From PALSA-1003 sp963741315 (GTDB lineage Bacteria > Pseudomonadota > Gammaproteobacteria > Burkholderiales > Casimicrobiaceae): a stretch of DNA of 64,000 bases. A program made the translations under genes and the position numbers. Shown one piece after another: positions 36,140-45,375 of the stretch (position 1 is its first letter; every line of letters begins with the position of its first letter). The DNA is taken from contig CAVUHK010000008.1 of NCBI GenBank assembly GCA_963741315.1, positions 806,001 to 870,000 of the forward strand, given 5' to 3'. The notes beneath the pieces were generated by a model. The model saw only the letters and a program-made list of their open reading frames with translations, was not told where the DNA came from and ran no database searches.

Positions 36140-37834
36140 TCACTTTCCCGCCGTCATCATCGCCACGAGAATCGGTCCCCAGGCTGTAAGCAGGATGTTG
36201 CCGATGGCATAGGGAACCGTATAGCCCAACGCAGGGACACTGCTGCGCGCTTCGTCCTGGATTGCGCGGAGGGCGGCCGTGATCGTTCCGGCTCCGGCGC
36301 AGGCACCGAGCACGATGAGCGGGTTCATCTTCAGCACGTAGCGGCCAAACAGGATTCCAATCGTGTGCGGCAGCAGGGCCGAGACGAGGCCCACGAAGAC
36401 GAGGCTGATGCCTGAGTTCTTGAGGCCCGAAATGAAACTCGGGCCCGCAGTCAATCCGACCACGCCAATGAACACGCACAGCCCGACGGTGTCGAAGATC
36501 CAGATCGCCGGTTCGGGGATGCGCCCGAAGTACGGATACACCGACCGCAGCCAGCCGAATACCAGCCCCATGATGAGGGCGCCTCCGCTGGCGGTGAGCG
36601 TAAGCGGTATGCCGAAGACAGTGACCGAGAGCAAGCCCACGAAGCCGCCAAGCACGATCCCGGTTCCGACGAAGACCATGTCCGTTGCCGTCGTCGGACG
36701 GTCGGCATAGCCCAATTCCTGCGCTGCCCGCTCGACCTCGGGCTTGGTGCCGATCAGGCGCAGCACGTCGCCACCGTCGATACTGGTGATGCCGCTGATG
36801 GGAATCTCCTGCCCGGCTCGCATGAGGTTGCGCAGGAAGACTCCACGGGCGCTCTCGATTGCTGCCAGTTGCGGCAGGTTCTTGCCGATCACCGATCGGT
36901 TCGTTACCACCACATCCAAGGTCTCGACCGGTATATCGAGCAATGCCTTGTCGTCGGCTTCCGGGCCGATCCGGGACCCGCGTTCCACGTGCACCTCCTG
37001 CCGGGCGACGACTGCGACGACGTCGGACAGGTGGATGACCGTGTCAGGCGTGGGCTCGATGATGGCGCCATCGCGGCGGATCCGTGCGATGAAGACCCGG
37101 ACGCCTTCGGGCAATGCCTCGAGTTGCGCAACGGTCTTGTTGGCGATTTCGGAATTGGACACGCGGTACGCGCGAATATCGAAGAAGCGCGCGCCCGAGA
37201 CCACTCCCAGTCCCAATTCCGCCGAGCCCGCGATCTCGGCCTGCATGCGTGCGCCTTCTTCGGCCAGGTTGATTCCCATCAGCTTTGGACCGATGGTGGG
37301 AAGAAACCAGACGAGGCTGGCCGTTCCGACCAGGTAGGTCACGGCATACGCAACCGGAATGTTGTTGATCAACGCGGTACGCTCCGCCTCGGGCAGTGTC
37401 AGGCGTTGGATCGCCTCGCCCGCCGTGCCGATCACCGTGGACTCGGAAAACGCTCCCGCCAGAAGGCCCGCGGCTGTCCCGACGTCGTAACCGAGAAGCT
37501 TGGCGAATCCGTATGCGGTGAGAAGGCAAGCCACGCAGAGGACAACCGTAAGTGCCACCTGGGGAATCGCGTCGCGCTTGAGACCGCGAAAGAATTGCGG
37601 CCCGACCTTGTACCCCGTCGTGAACAGAAACAGATCGAAGAAGATCGTCTTGACGACGGATGGGACCTTGATGTCGAGCTGTCCGATCAGAACGCCGGCC
37701 AGGAGAGTACCGACAACAATCCCGAAGCTGAAGCTCCCGAACTTGAGGCGACCGATGAAAAAGCCGATCGCGAGCGTCAGGAAAATCGCCAGCTCCGGAT
37801 TGTTGCGCAGTGCCTGCACGAAAAAATCCAACAC
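36140..37834 (-). CDS. aspT: aspartate:alanine antiporter (AspT family), copy 1
   Basis: A 564-residue inner-membrane exchanger with two AspT/YidE duplication domains (residues ~1-180 and ~380-564), each containing about five helices, flanking two RCK_C (TrkA-C) regulatory domains. Each half has the family core GxKVGPQFF ... GLLAGAFSESTVIGTA and GACAGAGTITAALRAI. AspT exchanges aspartate for alanine and, with aspartate 4-decarboxylase, generates a proton motive force. No decarboxylase is adjacent to this copy; a second aspT beside asdA lies 10 kb away. The start is GTG with an AGGGGAGA site 6 bp upstream. Confidence 0.92.
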   Translation of the reverse strand: MLDFFVQALRNNPELAIFLTLAIGFFIGRLKFGSFSFGIVVGTLLAGVLIGQLDIKVPSVVKTIFFDLFLFTTGYKVGPQFFRGLKRDAIPQVALTVVLCVACLLTAYGFAKLLGYDVGTAAGLLAGAFSESTVIGTAGEAIQRLTLPEAERTALINNIPVAYAVTYLVGTASLVWFLPTIGPKLMGINLAEEGARMQAEIAGSAELGLGVVSGARFFDIRAYRVSNSEIANKTVAQLEALPEGVRVFIARIRRDGAIIEPTPDTVIHLSDVVAVVARQEVHVERGSRIGPEADDKALLDIPVETLDVVVTNRSVIGKNLPQLAAIESARGVFLRNLMRAGQEIPISGITSIDGGDVLRLIGTKPEVERAAQELGYADRPTTATDMVFVGTGIVLGGFVGLLSVTVFGIPLTLTASGGALIMGLVFGWLRSVYPYFGRIPEPAIWIFDTVGLCVFIGVVGLTAGPSFISGLKNSGISLVFVGLVSALLPHTIGILFGRYVLKMNPLIVLGACAGAGTITAALRAIQDEARSSVPALGYTVPYAIGNILLTAWGPILVAMMTAGK

Positions 37835-37971
37835 GGACGTCTCCCCTTACCGCGTCATTGCGATGTCGATTTGACGAAGCGTCGATCAAGTCGGCCGTCC
37901 ATTGCGGATTCGTGCGGCGACGTTGATGCATCATGGCTTCGGCTACGGCAGGCCATGTTCCGCCCAGCCGC

Positions 37972-39435
37972 TCAGTTCCCCTTCTTGAATTTCGCCAGCC
38001 AATACTCCATCTGGCGGCCAGCAGCCTCCCGGCCACCGAGCCCGAACGACAGGGCAACGGCCACTGCGACCGCCCCGAAGGTCAACAGGAACGCGAGGTT
38101 CACGATGTCGTCGGCGATGCCCATCGCGCGCAGGCCCATCCCGATGACCAGGCCGAGGATGGAGACCCGGGCGATGCCGGCAAGGCTCTCCGAGTTGGTG
38201 GTGTCGGCACGTCGAATGGCGCTTTGCGCGACATTGGCCAGCCAGAATCCGATGACGAGGATTACGGTGCCGAGGACTATGTTGCCGCCAAACTTGATGA
38301 ACAACGTGACGACATCGCGAACCTGACTGAATTCGAGACGATTGGCGGCCTCTACCGTCGCAAACAGCATCGCGAAAAACAGCAGCAACATCGTTATCAG
38401 TCGCGACGGCTGCACGCCACCGGCAAAAATTCCTGCGAGTCCAAGCTTCTGCGGCAGCTCGTCGAAACCCAAGCCGCTCAACAAGCGCCCGACCAGCCCG
38501 GCGGCGAATCTGGCGACGTAGTAGGTGACAAGCAGAATCAGCGCTGCGGCGACGATGTTCGGAACTGCCGCGAGCACCTTGCCCAGCATGGCCGTCGCAG
38601 GTTTCGAGATCGCTTCGATGTTGAGCGCGTCGAGCGCGGCGATGAGCGCCGGCACGAACACGAGGATCAGCACGATGATGCCGGCGATATTCGAGATGCG
38701 CACCGTCGGATCGAGGCCCAGGCGGTGCGCGCCTTGATCGGCGCCGGCGGCCGCGAGGATGTTGGTCACGAGACCCGCCAGCACCTTTCCCAGCAGCCAG
38801 CCGGCAAAGCCGATGATGAGCGCAGCGAACAGATTCGGCAGCGTGTTGAGAATCTTGGCGACCATCGCCTGGACCGGTTCAAGCAGTCCGCCGAGATCGA
38901 AGACGTTGAGGATGCCGGGCACGAACAGAAGAATTACCAGCCAGAAAAGCATGTTGCCGACGCTCTTGCGCATCGGCTGCATGCCCGCGCTGGCCGAGAG
39001 CCTTTCGTCCAGGCCGCTGGCATCGAGCACGCGGTTGACGATGGCGCGCAATGCGACCGCTGCTAGCCAGGCGACGAGCACGAGAAGAATGCCCGCGACC
39101 AGGCGCGGGAAATAGGCAGCGATCTGCTTGACCAGGACCTCGAACGGTCCGGAAGCGAGCGTGAGGTCGAGGGAATTGAACATGCCGATCAGCGTGATCA
39201 GGATGACCAGCCAGAAGGCACCCGCCGACAGACCCGTTTCGAGATCGAGCTTTTGCTCGGAGATCTTGGCGATTCGGCCGTTTAGTTGCGCCATGCCGAG
39301 CAATCGTCGCACCCCGGCCCGCACGAAGACGGCAACAATCCAGCCGATGATCAGGATGACGATGGCGCCAAGAATGCGAGGCATCTCCGCGCCCAGAGCG
39401 TTACCCAGCGAATTACCGATAGTCGAGAAATCCAT
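37972..39435 (-). CDS. mechanosensitive-channel-like membrane protein (conserved TM-helix repeats)
   Basis: A 487-residue protein with at least ten hydrophobic helices. It contains repeated copies of the 'TM_helix' unit, e.g. ILGAIVILIIGWIVAVFVRAGVRRLL, LVAGILLVLVAWLAAVALRAIVNRVLDASGLDERL and IVAAALILLVTYYVARFAAGLVGRLLSGLGFDELP. The family is annotated as mechanosensitive ion channel related, but the MscS pore and beta domain are absent, so channel activity is uncertain. The ATG at 39435 is preceded by GGGGGGAAGAC. Confidence 0.85.
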   Translation of the reverse strand: MDFSTIGNSLGNALGAEMPRILGAIVILIIGWIVAVFVRAGVRRLLGMAQLNGRIAKISEQKLDLETGLSAGAFWLVILITLIGMFNSLDLTLASGPFEVLVKQIAAYFPRLVAGILLVLVAWLAAVALRAIVNRVLDASGLDERLSASAGMQPMRKSVGNMLFWLVILLFVPGILNVFDLGGLLEPVQAMVAKILNTLPNLFAALIIGFAGWLLGKVLAGLVTNILAAAGADQGAHRLGLDPTVRISNIAGIIVLILVFVPALIAALDALNIEAISKPATAMLGKVLAAVPNIVAAALILLVTYYVARFAAGLVGRLLSGLGFDELPQKLGLAGIFAGGVQPSRLITMLLLFFAMLFATVEAANRLEFSQVRDVVTLFIKFGGNIVLGTVILVIGFWLANVAQSAIRRADTTNSESLAGIARVSILGLVIGMGLRAMGIADDIVNLAFLLTFGAVAVAVALSFGLGGREAAGRQMEYWLAKFKKGN

Positions 39436-39653
39436 GTCTTCCCCCCACAGGAAAGTGTCTGAACGGTTGGTTCGTCGAGGCCTCAGTGGCTCGCCGAATT
39501 CCGACCAGTCTGCCGACACAAACTCAAGATACGGACGCTACGGTTCTCGCTGGAATGGTAGCGCAGTCGAGTGGGGCACGCCACGAGCTATCGCGAATAG
39601 TCCTGTCGAGAAAAGTGAATCAAGCTGTCGCGAAGAGCGAATTGTTTGCTCCG

Positions 39654-40124
39654 TCACTTTTCAGACGGCTTGCGTATCCGCTTCACAAAGGACTTGCCGG
39701 CCGAAGGCTCGGGTTGCTTTCCCGCCGTTTGCGAACCTGGCTTGCTTGCTGCCCTCAAATTTTTGGTTACTCCGACAATTGCTCCAATGGCGGCTCCTGC
39801 GGGCGGGCCAACGATCGGTACGGGGATTGCGACTGCTGCACCGATTGCGGCACCCGCCGCGGCATCCTTGACCATGTCGTGCTGCGCCGCTTTCCTGGCC
39901 AGTGTTCCGGCCCTATCCGCAACCTTCGACGCGACGCCCTTGGCCTTGGCGGTGGCGATTTTCGCGTCTTCGCGATCGAGTTTGCCGTCCTTGTTCAGGT
40001 CACTGACCCGCGCGGCAGCTTTCCCGACTTTCTTCCCCGCGGTCTGGGTTGCGGCCGCGATCCGCTGGCCGGCCGATTTGCCCATCGCTCGTACAGTGCG
40101 CCGGGCGGAAGGATTCTTGGTCAT
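39654..40124 (-). CDS. small basic protein with EF-hand motif and glycine-zipper hairpin
   Basis: A 156-residue basic protein without signal peptide. Residues ~42-53 read DLNKDGKLDRED, a good EF-hand calcium loop (D-x-N-x-D-G-x-L-D-x-x-D). A hydrophobic Ala/Gly hairpin follows (DAAAGAAIGAAVAIPVPIVGPPAGAAIGAIVG), like those of glycine-zipper proteins, and both ends are Lys/Arg-rich. A GGAGGTGA site precedes the ATG at 40124. I do not recognise a family. It may be a membrane-associated, calcium-responsive stress protein. Confidence 0.75.
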   Translation of the reverse strand: MTKNPSARRTVRAMGKSAGQRIAAATQTAGKKVGKAAARVSDLNKDGKLDREDAKIATAKAKGVASKVADRAGTLARKAAQHDMVKDAAAGAAIGAAVAIPVPIVGPPAGAAIGAIVGVTKNLRAASKPGSQTAGKQPEPSAGKSFVKRIRKPSEK

Positions 40125-40402
40125 TGGTCACCTCCACGCATGAGTGAAAACAAAAGGCGCGCCCCAAAATTGGTCGCCAAGGAGCACGTCGTACGATGGC
40201 ATTGCGCCTCGCATTGGCGCATTATCCCCGTTCCGCCTGGAGCGGATGGATGTTCGGAGACATTCGTTTTGCCGCGGCGGGACAAGGACGCGGTCCCGGA
40301 AAGCGCAGCGATCTAGAATAATAGTGGCGATTGCGGGAAGTCTTCCACGCCCACCGAAAGTTTGCTCGAGAGTTCGATGCATTTGCGCCGAAGGAGCGAT
40401 AC

Positions 40403-41533
40403 ATGAACGAACAGCGCTCGCGTGCGGTTGAAGCCGCGCCACAAGGCTACGCAGGTCTCCTTGATGTTCTCATCCGTGCCGGACTCATTTTCGCCCTGGC
40501 AGCGCTTTGCTTTTGGATCTTTTCGCCGTTCCTGACGTTGATGATATGGGCAGTTATCCTCGCCGTCACCCTCTATCCGCTGCAACAGCTTCTGGCTGCG
40601 AAGGTCGGAGGCAAGCAGGGCCTGTCGGCGACAATAGTGGTCATCCTGGGAATCGTGTTGATCATTGCGCCGACCGCGATATTGATGAGTTCGCTGGGCG
40701 ACTCGGTCCATCAATTGATCGCCGACGTGCAGAACGACACGTTCGAGATTCCGGCTCCGCCCGATTCCGTCTCCGGGTGGCCGGTGGTTGGCGAGAAAGT
40801 GTATGCGCTATGGTCGCGAGCGCACGACGATCTGCCGGCCCTCATTCAAAGCTTTCAGCCGAAAATCGGCGATCTGGCAAAGTCCGCCCTTGCCTTCGTC
40901 GCGAGCATCGGGGGTGGCCTTCTGAAGTTCGTTGCAGCAATCATCATCGCCGGCATCCTCATGGCCTTCGGCGCATCGGGTAGCCGTGGCGCCCTTGCCA
41001 TCTTCGAGCGCGCCGCCGGCAAGGAGCGGGGCGCCGAGTTCGCGACACTTTCAACGGCGACCATAAGGGCCGTCGCGCAGGGCGTCATCGGCGTCGCATT
41101 CATTCAGGCGATCATCGTGGGCCTCTGCCTGCTGGTTGCCGGCATACCTTGGGCCGGCGTCCTGGCGATGATTGTTCTGGTCCTCGGCATCGCCCAGGTG
41201 CCGGCGCTGATCGTGACGCTGCCCGCCATTGGCTACATCTGGTGGCTCGGAGATTACGGTACTGTCGAGGCGGTGATCTATACGGTGCTGCTCGTGGTTG
41301 CCGGGATGACAGACAACATCCTCAAGCCGCTCATGCTCGGTCGTGGCGTTGACGCGCCGATGCCGGTCATCCTGCTCGGTGCCCTCGGTGGAATGGCAAC
41401 CGGCGGCATCCTTGGCATGTTCGTCGGCGCCACGATGCTTGCGCTCGGATACCAACTGTTCACCGGTTGGGTCGCGGTCAAACGGCATCCCGCGACTACC
41501 GTTAAGGAAACGGGAACCGCGGAGCCACGCTGA
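40403..41533 (+). CDS. AI-2E family transporter (PerM/TqsA-like)
   Basis: A 376-residue inner-membrane protein with about eight helices. The features FSPFLTLMIWAVILAVTLYPLQQLL, the central periplasmic helix region and the C-terminal GRGVDAPMPVILLGALGGMATGGILGMFVGATMLALGYQLF are typical of the AI-2E exporter superfamily. Members export AI-2 or act as Na+/H+ antiporters, so the substrate is open. The ATG at 40403 has AAGGAG 7 bp upstream; a longer reading from 40331 lacks such a site. The gene diverges from the EF-hand gene. Confidence 0.9.
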   Translation: MNEQRSRAVEAAPQGYAGLLDVLIRAGLIFALAALCFWIFSPFLTLMIWAVILAVTLYPLQQLLAAKVGGKQGLSATIVVILGIVLIIAPTAILMSSLGDSVHQLIADVQNDTFEIPAPPDSVSGWPVVGEKVYALWSRAHDDLPALIQSFQPKIGDLAKSALAFVASIGGGLLKFVAAIIIAGILMAFGASGSRGALAIFERAAGKERGAEFATLSTATIRAVAQGVIGVAFIQAIIVGLCLLVAGIPWAGVLAMIVLVLGIAQVPALIVTLPAIGYIWWLGDYGTVEAVIYTVLLVVAGMTDNILKPLMLGRGVDAPMPVILLGALGGMATGGILGMFVGATMLALGYQLFTGWVAVKRHPATTVKETGTAEPR

Positions 41534-41597
41534 TGGCGACGATGATCATCGCGCAGTTCAGCACGCCGCGCGGAACGCTTGGTGAAGTTGCGAAAGT

Positions 41598-42014
41598 TCA
41601 GCGCGGCGTCTGGAGTTGTCCTTGCGGCGTCGCGGGTGGTGCCAAGGGCTGATCTACCACTTCGCGGATCGAGGTCACGAAGTATTCCGTCTCACCGAAA
41701 CACGACGTTGGCAGGAATTTGTGTTGCTGGTAGGACAACACCACCCGTTTCCCGCTCAGGGCATTGATCTTGTCGGTAAGCGAGTCGTCACGCACCGTGA
41801 AGGCGAATTTTTCTGGAATGGCCCCCGGCATCGTGACCATGGCGATCTCGCCTTCCCACGTCTTGCACAGCCAGCCCTTGGTTGAGAATTTCTGGATGTA
41901 GCCGGCCCGCTCGCCCTCGGAATAGCTCCAATTCAGGGCTATCCAACTCCAGGCGAGGGTCAGCAACACCAATGCCGCAAGGACGATCAGCACCATGCGC
42001 AGTGCTCTGGACAT
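41598..42014 (-). CDS. single-pass membrane hypothetical protein
   Basis: A 138-residue protein with one N-terminal membrane helix (ALRMVLIVLAALVLLTLAWSW) and a conserved-looking soluble domain: GWLCKTWEGEIAMVTMPG, FAFTVRDDSLTDKI, VVLSYQQHKFLPTSCFGETEYFV. Two cysteines could form a disulfide in the periplasm. Similar proteins of unknown function occur in many proteobacteria, as I recall. The ATG at 42014 is chosen because it starts just before the helix. It is likely co-transcribed with the gene upstream. Confidence 0.72.
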   Translation of the reverse strand: MSRALRMVLIVLAALVLLTLAWSWIALNWSYSEGERAGYIQKFSTKGWLCKTWEGEIAMVTMPGAIPEKFAFTVRDDSLTDKINALSGKRVVLSYQQHKFLPTSCFGETEYFVTSIREVVDQPLAPPATPQGQLQTPR

Positions 42015-42105
42015 CAGGCAGGTCCCAGAGTTGTCTACGGCTGCTTGCGCCGCCGCATGAAGAAAATCACCAACGCAATTATCACGGCGATCACCAACCA
42101 CCACG

Positions 42106-42786
42106 TCACCCCCAGTCCGGATTGTTCGGCGGGTGCGGTGGTGATGCGGGAGGTGCTGCGCTCGGCTGAGGAGAGGCGGCGGGGGCCGTCGGCTGCGCCG
42201 GCGCTGCCGCCACCATCGTGCTCGGAGCGGGTGGCGTTTCGGGCTCGGCGAGCACCGCCTGCACTTCCTTCTCGGTCAGGACGGCCGGCGCGCCGTAGGT
42301 GACGACCGTTGCCGACAGCTTGTCGCCCTTCTTGACGTCGGACAACCGCACCGCATTTCCGTCCTTGTAGATCCGGATACCTTTGGTGTCCAGTTCAGTT
42401 TGGGTGAACTTGCGCGTGCCATCGGCTGTGCGCACAAGCATCGAAATAGGCGACGCACGCAGGACTTCGCCCTCGCGCAGTTCGGTGACGAACACCGGCT
42501 TGACCGTGGTCGTAGTCGTGACGGCCGCCGTCCCTTTCATTCCAGCCTTCAAGTCCGACACGGCCATCTTCTTGCCGTCGATCGTAAAGCGGAAATCGTC
42601 CGGCACCGTGATTTCCTGGGTGCCTTTTTCATCGCGGACGACGAGCTTGTTCCCATCGACCGAGATCACCTCGAAATTGCGCACATCGACTGTGGACGTC
42701 GTCTGTGCCAGGGGGGCGCCCGCGAAGGCAAGCCCCAACGCAACCATCACAACAGCCCCGGACAGCCATCCCGCCTTCGTTTTCAT
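42106..42786 (-). CDS. exported hypothetical protein, probably frameshifted before a C-terminal membrane anchor
   Basis: A 226-residue protein with a signal peptide (GLAFAGAPLAQ), then a soluble region that reads VRNFEVISVDGNKLVVRDEKGTQEITVPDDFRFTIDGKK and related repeats, and a Pro/Ala-rich tail ending NNPDWG. A GAGGAGA site precedes the ATG at 42786. In the -1 frame, the same DNA continues through EQSGLGVTWWLVIAV and IFFMRRRKQP to a stop at 42035, i.e. a hydrophobic helix with a basic cap. The extended span is two bases over a codon multiple, as expected for one missing base. The full product is probably membrane-anchored. Confidence 0.75.
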   Translation of the reverse strand: MKTKAGWLSGAVVMVALGLAFAGAPLAQTTSTVDVRNFEVISVDGNKLVVRDEKGTQEITVPDDFRFTIDGKKMAVSDLKAGMKGTAAVTTTTTVKPVFVTELREGEVLRASPISMLVRTADGTRKFTQTELDTKGIRIYKDGNAVRLSDVKKGDKLSATVVTYGAPAVLTEKEVQAVLAEPETPPAPSTMVAAAPAQPTAPAASPQPSAAPPASPPHPPNNPDWG

Positions 42787-43315
42787 CGTTCGTCTCCTCA
42801 GGTTTGCCGAGCATTCCCGCCCGCTGGCGCATTGCGTTCGCGACACGATCACCCCGCGATGGTTAAGCATCACGCATGAACGCTGACCCCTTCATTAATC
42901 GACCCCTAGCAACTACCCCAAAACCCCCAGAATCGGAGGCGCGAATGCGCACGTTATTTGGCGCTTAATGTTCACTGTCGTCAAGGATTGCGTCGTCATC
43001 CGGGCGCCCGAAAAACCTTGCTTGAGTTCCTGCGGGCACACAGTGAGCAAGTTGATCTGCGCGGCGTGTCGGCGCTCGGCAGCCACGGCGCAAGAAGTTG
43101 CTCGCATGCCCCTCGTGCTTCTGCGCCAGATCAAGACTTTGTCGCGACGCACGCTTATACTTGAGATTGTCGATGACTTCACCAAGGGTCGTGCGACAGC
43201 AGCCGAGCATTACCCGACACCGCTACATTGAGCAAGCTGCGAATCATTGGTGCGGTTTCGCTCTTGTCGCGGTGGCGGCGCGTGATTCGACATGCCTACT
43301 GATCGAGGAGGGAAT
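42787..43315. other. 529-bp intergenic region without a supportable gene
   Basis: Divergent space between the exported protein gene and the SYLF-related gene. Short open frames exist on both strands but have no recognisable domain, ribosome-binding site or codon pattern like the neighbours. The base composition is lower in GC than the flanks around 42880-42970. The region probably holds the two promoters; I could not fix their elements. Confidence 0.5.
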
Positions 43316-43876
43316 ATGAATCGTCGCATGATGGTTTTGGCAATGACCTGCGCGCTTTCCATGCCCGGAATCGCGCTTGGCGCAAGCAAGGCGGAGGAGC
43401 AGGCGGAGGTGCGAAAGGCTGGGCAGGACGCGCTGGCCGCGGTCTACAAGGCGCAGCCGTCTGCGCGCAGCGCCGTCGAGTCCGCTGCCGGCTACGCCGC
43501 GTTCAGCAACTTCGGCATGAAAATCTTCGTCGCCGGCGGTGGCTCGGGCAAGGGAATCGCGGTCAACAACAAGACCAAGGCCACGGCGTACATGAAAATG
43601 GCCGAAATACAGGCCGGTCTGGGCTTCGGCGTCAAGAAATTCCAGCTGCTCTGGGTGTTCGAGACCGAGGCGGCGCTGAACAATTTCATCAATTCCGGCT
43701 GGGAGTTCGGTGCACAGGCGACCGCCGCGGCGAAGAGTGGTGACAAGGGCGCCGCTTATCAGGGAGCCGTTGCGGTTTCGCCGGGCGTTTGGCTCTATCA
43801 GCTCACCGACAAAGGGCTCGCGCTCGAGCTCACCGCCAAGGGAACGAAGTACTACAAGGATAGCGACTTGAACTGA
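43316..43876 (+). CDS. SYLF/YSC84-related exported protein
   Basis: A 186-residue protein with a signal peptide (AMTCALSMPGIALGAS). The core AAGYAAFSNFGMKIFVAGGGSGKGIAVN, EIQAGLGFGVKKFQLLWVFET and TAAAKSGDKGAAYQGAVAVSPGVWLYQLTDKGLALELTAKGTKYYKD follows the SYLF pattern in shortened form. GGAGGG lies 4 bp before the ATG at 43316. Bacterial members are stress-associated lipid-binding proteins of unknown detail. It converges on the SLC13-type transporter gene. Confidence 0.82.
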   Translation: MNRRMMVLAMTCALSMPGIALGASKAEEQAEVRKAGQDALAAVYKAQPSARSAVESAAGYAAFSNFGMKIFVAGGGSGKGIAVNNKTKATAYMKMAEIQAGLGFGVKKFQLLWVFETEAALNNFINSGWEFGAQATAAAKSGDKGAAYQGAVAVSPGVWLYQLTDKGLALELTAKGTKYYKDSDLN

Positions 43877-43971
43877 CGCACGCTCGGGCTGCTGAAGGTC
43901 GTTCGACGACGCCCGATTCGTCGGCGGCCATCAGCGGCCTGGTGTTCGATCGACGGACGTGCCGGCTGTCG

Positions 43972-45375
43972 TCAGCCCGTCACGAAGAGGACCCACGGGG
44001 TCCCGATCAGCAGGAACACCGCCAGGAACGCCAGCGTGACGAAGAAGCCGAGCTTGTACAGCTCGCGCTGCGTGAGGTAGCCGCTCGCCGCGAAGATGAT
44101 GTTCTGGCTGCCGCCCTGCGGGGTGATCACCGAGAAGTAGCTGCTCGCGAAGAGCAGGGCGAAGGCCATCAGCGGCGCCGGCACCCCGCCGCGGATGCCC
44201 ACGTCGAGAAAGACGCCGAACAGCGCCAGCACCTGCGAGGTCTGGCTCACGAAAAGGTAGTGGATGCCGACGTAAAGTACGATCAAGGTGGCGTACGTGA
44301 CCGGCCACGACAGGCCACCCAGGCGCGAGGCGAGGCGCTCGCCCACATAGCCCATGAAGCCCAGCTCGTTCAGTTGCCCGCTCATGGCGAAAAGTACCGC
44401 CAGCCAGAGGAAGGTCGCCAGCGTGTCGCCACGAATGTCGATGTCCTCGACGGTGAGCACACCCGTTATGAGCAGCACGCCGAAACCCATGAACGCTATG
44501 CTGGTGATATTGAGATTCAGCGCACCTGCGAACACCCAGCCGGCGACCATCACCGCGAATGTCACGGCCGTGATCCGCTCGTCTCGCGACAGTTTCCCCA
44601 TGCTTGCGAGTTCCGCGCGAGCGGCGGCGGGAGCTTCCGGCGTCTTGCCGACGCCAGGCGGAAACAACTTCGCGACAAGCAGGGGAAGCATCCCGATGGC
44701 GATGAGCGCCGGCACACAGGAGGCGAGAATCCAGGACCCGAATCCGATCTCGACCCCGAATTTCTGCGCGATCTGCACGCCGACCGGGTTGGCGGAGGTA
44801 GCCGTCATCCAGAGAGCGGAGGAGACGGCGAGGCTCGCCATCCCGCAAAACATGAGGTAGCCGCCGAGCCGTCGCCCCTCGGGGTCATCGGGATTGGAGC
44901 CCGCGCCCTTGGCCACGGACAGCACGATCGGGAAAAGCACGCCACCGCGCGCCGTGTTGCTTGGAAACGCCGGCGCGATGGCCGCGTCGGTCAGCACAAT
45001 GCTGTAGGCGAGGCCGAGCGACGAGCCGCCGAAGAGGCTCACCATGAACAGGCTGATCCGTCGGCCGAGCCCCGACTTCACGACGGCCTGCGCGACGATG
45101 AAAGCAACCATCACGAGCAGCACGCTGGAATTCGCGAAACCAGAGAAGGCTTGCGCTGGCGTGAGCGTCCCGGTAAGGACGACGGCCGCCACGGCGATCA
45201 TCGACGCGTGGAGGAGCGGAAAGGCGCCAACGAGTACCGACACGATGGCTGCGGCGAAGGCCGCGAACAGGTGCCACGATTGCGGCGTCAGCCCGGCCGG
45301 GACCGGCGTGAACCAGATGCCGATCGCGAGCGCGAACGGCACCGCGCGTTTCACGAGCAAGCCGGGAGCAATCAT
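43972..45375 (-). CDS. SLC13/DASS family carboxylate transporter
   Basis: A 467-residue inner-membrane transporter with about eleven helices. The DASS family hallmarks are visible: SNT motif in APAFPSNTARGGVLFPIVLS and the second SNT-like loop SVITPQGGSQNIIFAASGYL near the C-terminus. Members move di- and tricarboxylates (malate, succinate, citrate) by sodium symport or antiport. Its start overlaps the stop of the lipoprotein gene (ATGA), so it is the last gene of a decarboxylase-antiporter operon and may import aspartate-related dicarboxylates or exchange products. Confidence 0.92.
   Translation of the reverse strand: MIAPGLLVKRAVPFALAIGIWFTPVPAGLTPQSWHLFAAFAAAIVSVLVGAFPLLHASMIAVAAVVLTGTLTPAQAFSGFANSSVLLVMVAFIVAQAVVKSGLGRRISLFMVSLFGGSSLGLAYSIVLTDAAIAPAFPSNTARGGVLFPIVLSVAKGAGSNPDDPEGRRLGGYLMFCGMASLAVSSALWMTATSANPVGVQIAQKFGVEIGFGSWILASCVPALIAIGMLPLLVAKLFPPGVGKTPEAPAAARAELASMGKLSRDERITAVTFAVMVAGWVFAGALNLNITSIAFMGFGVLLITGVLTVEDIDIRGDTLATFLWLAVLFAMSGQLNELGFMGYVGERLASRLGGLSWPVTYATLIVLYVGIHYLFVSQTSQVLALFGVFLDVGIRGGVPAPLMAFALLFASSYFSVITPQGGSQNIIFAASGYLTQRELYKLGFFVTLAFLAVFLLIGTPWVLFVTG

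Noticed and set aside
37870..37895. FNR/ANR-like box (TTGA...ATCAA) upstream of aspT copy 1
   Set aside because: The spacing is 19 bp instead of the 14-bp TTGAT-N4-ATCAA layout.
42965..43210. An 81-residue minus-strand open frame in the 42.8-43.3 kb gap
   Set aside because: No ribosome-binding site, no domain and no codon pattern like the neighbours; an overlapping frame on the other strand is equally long.
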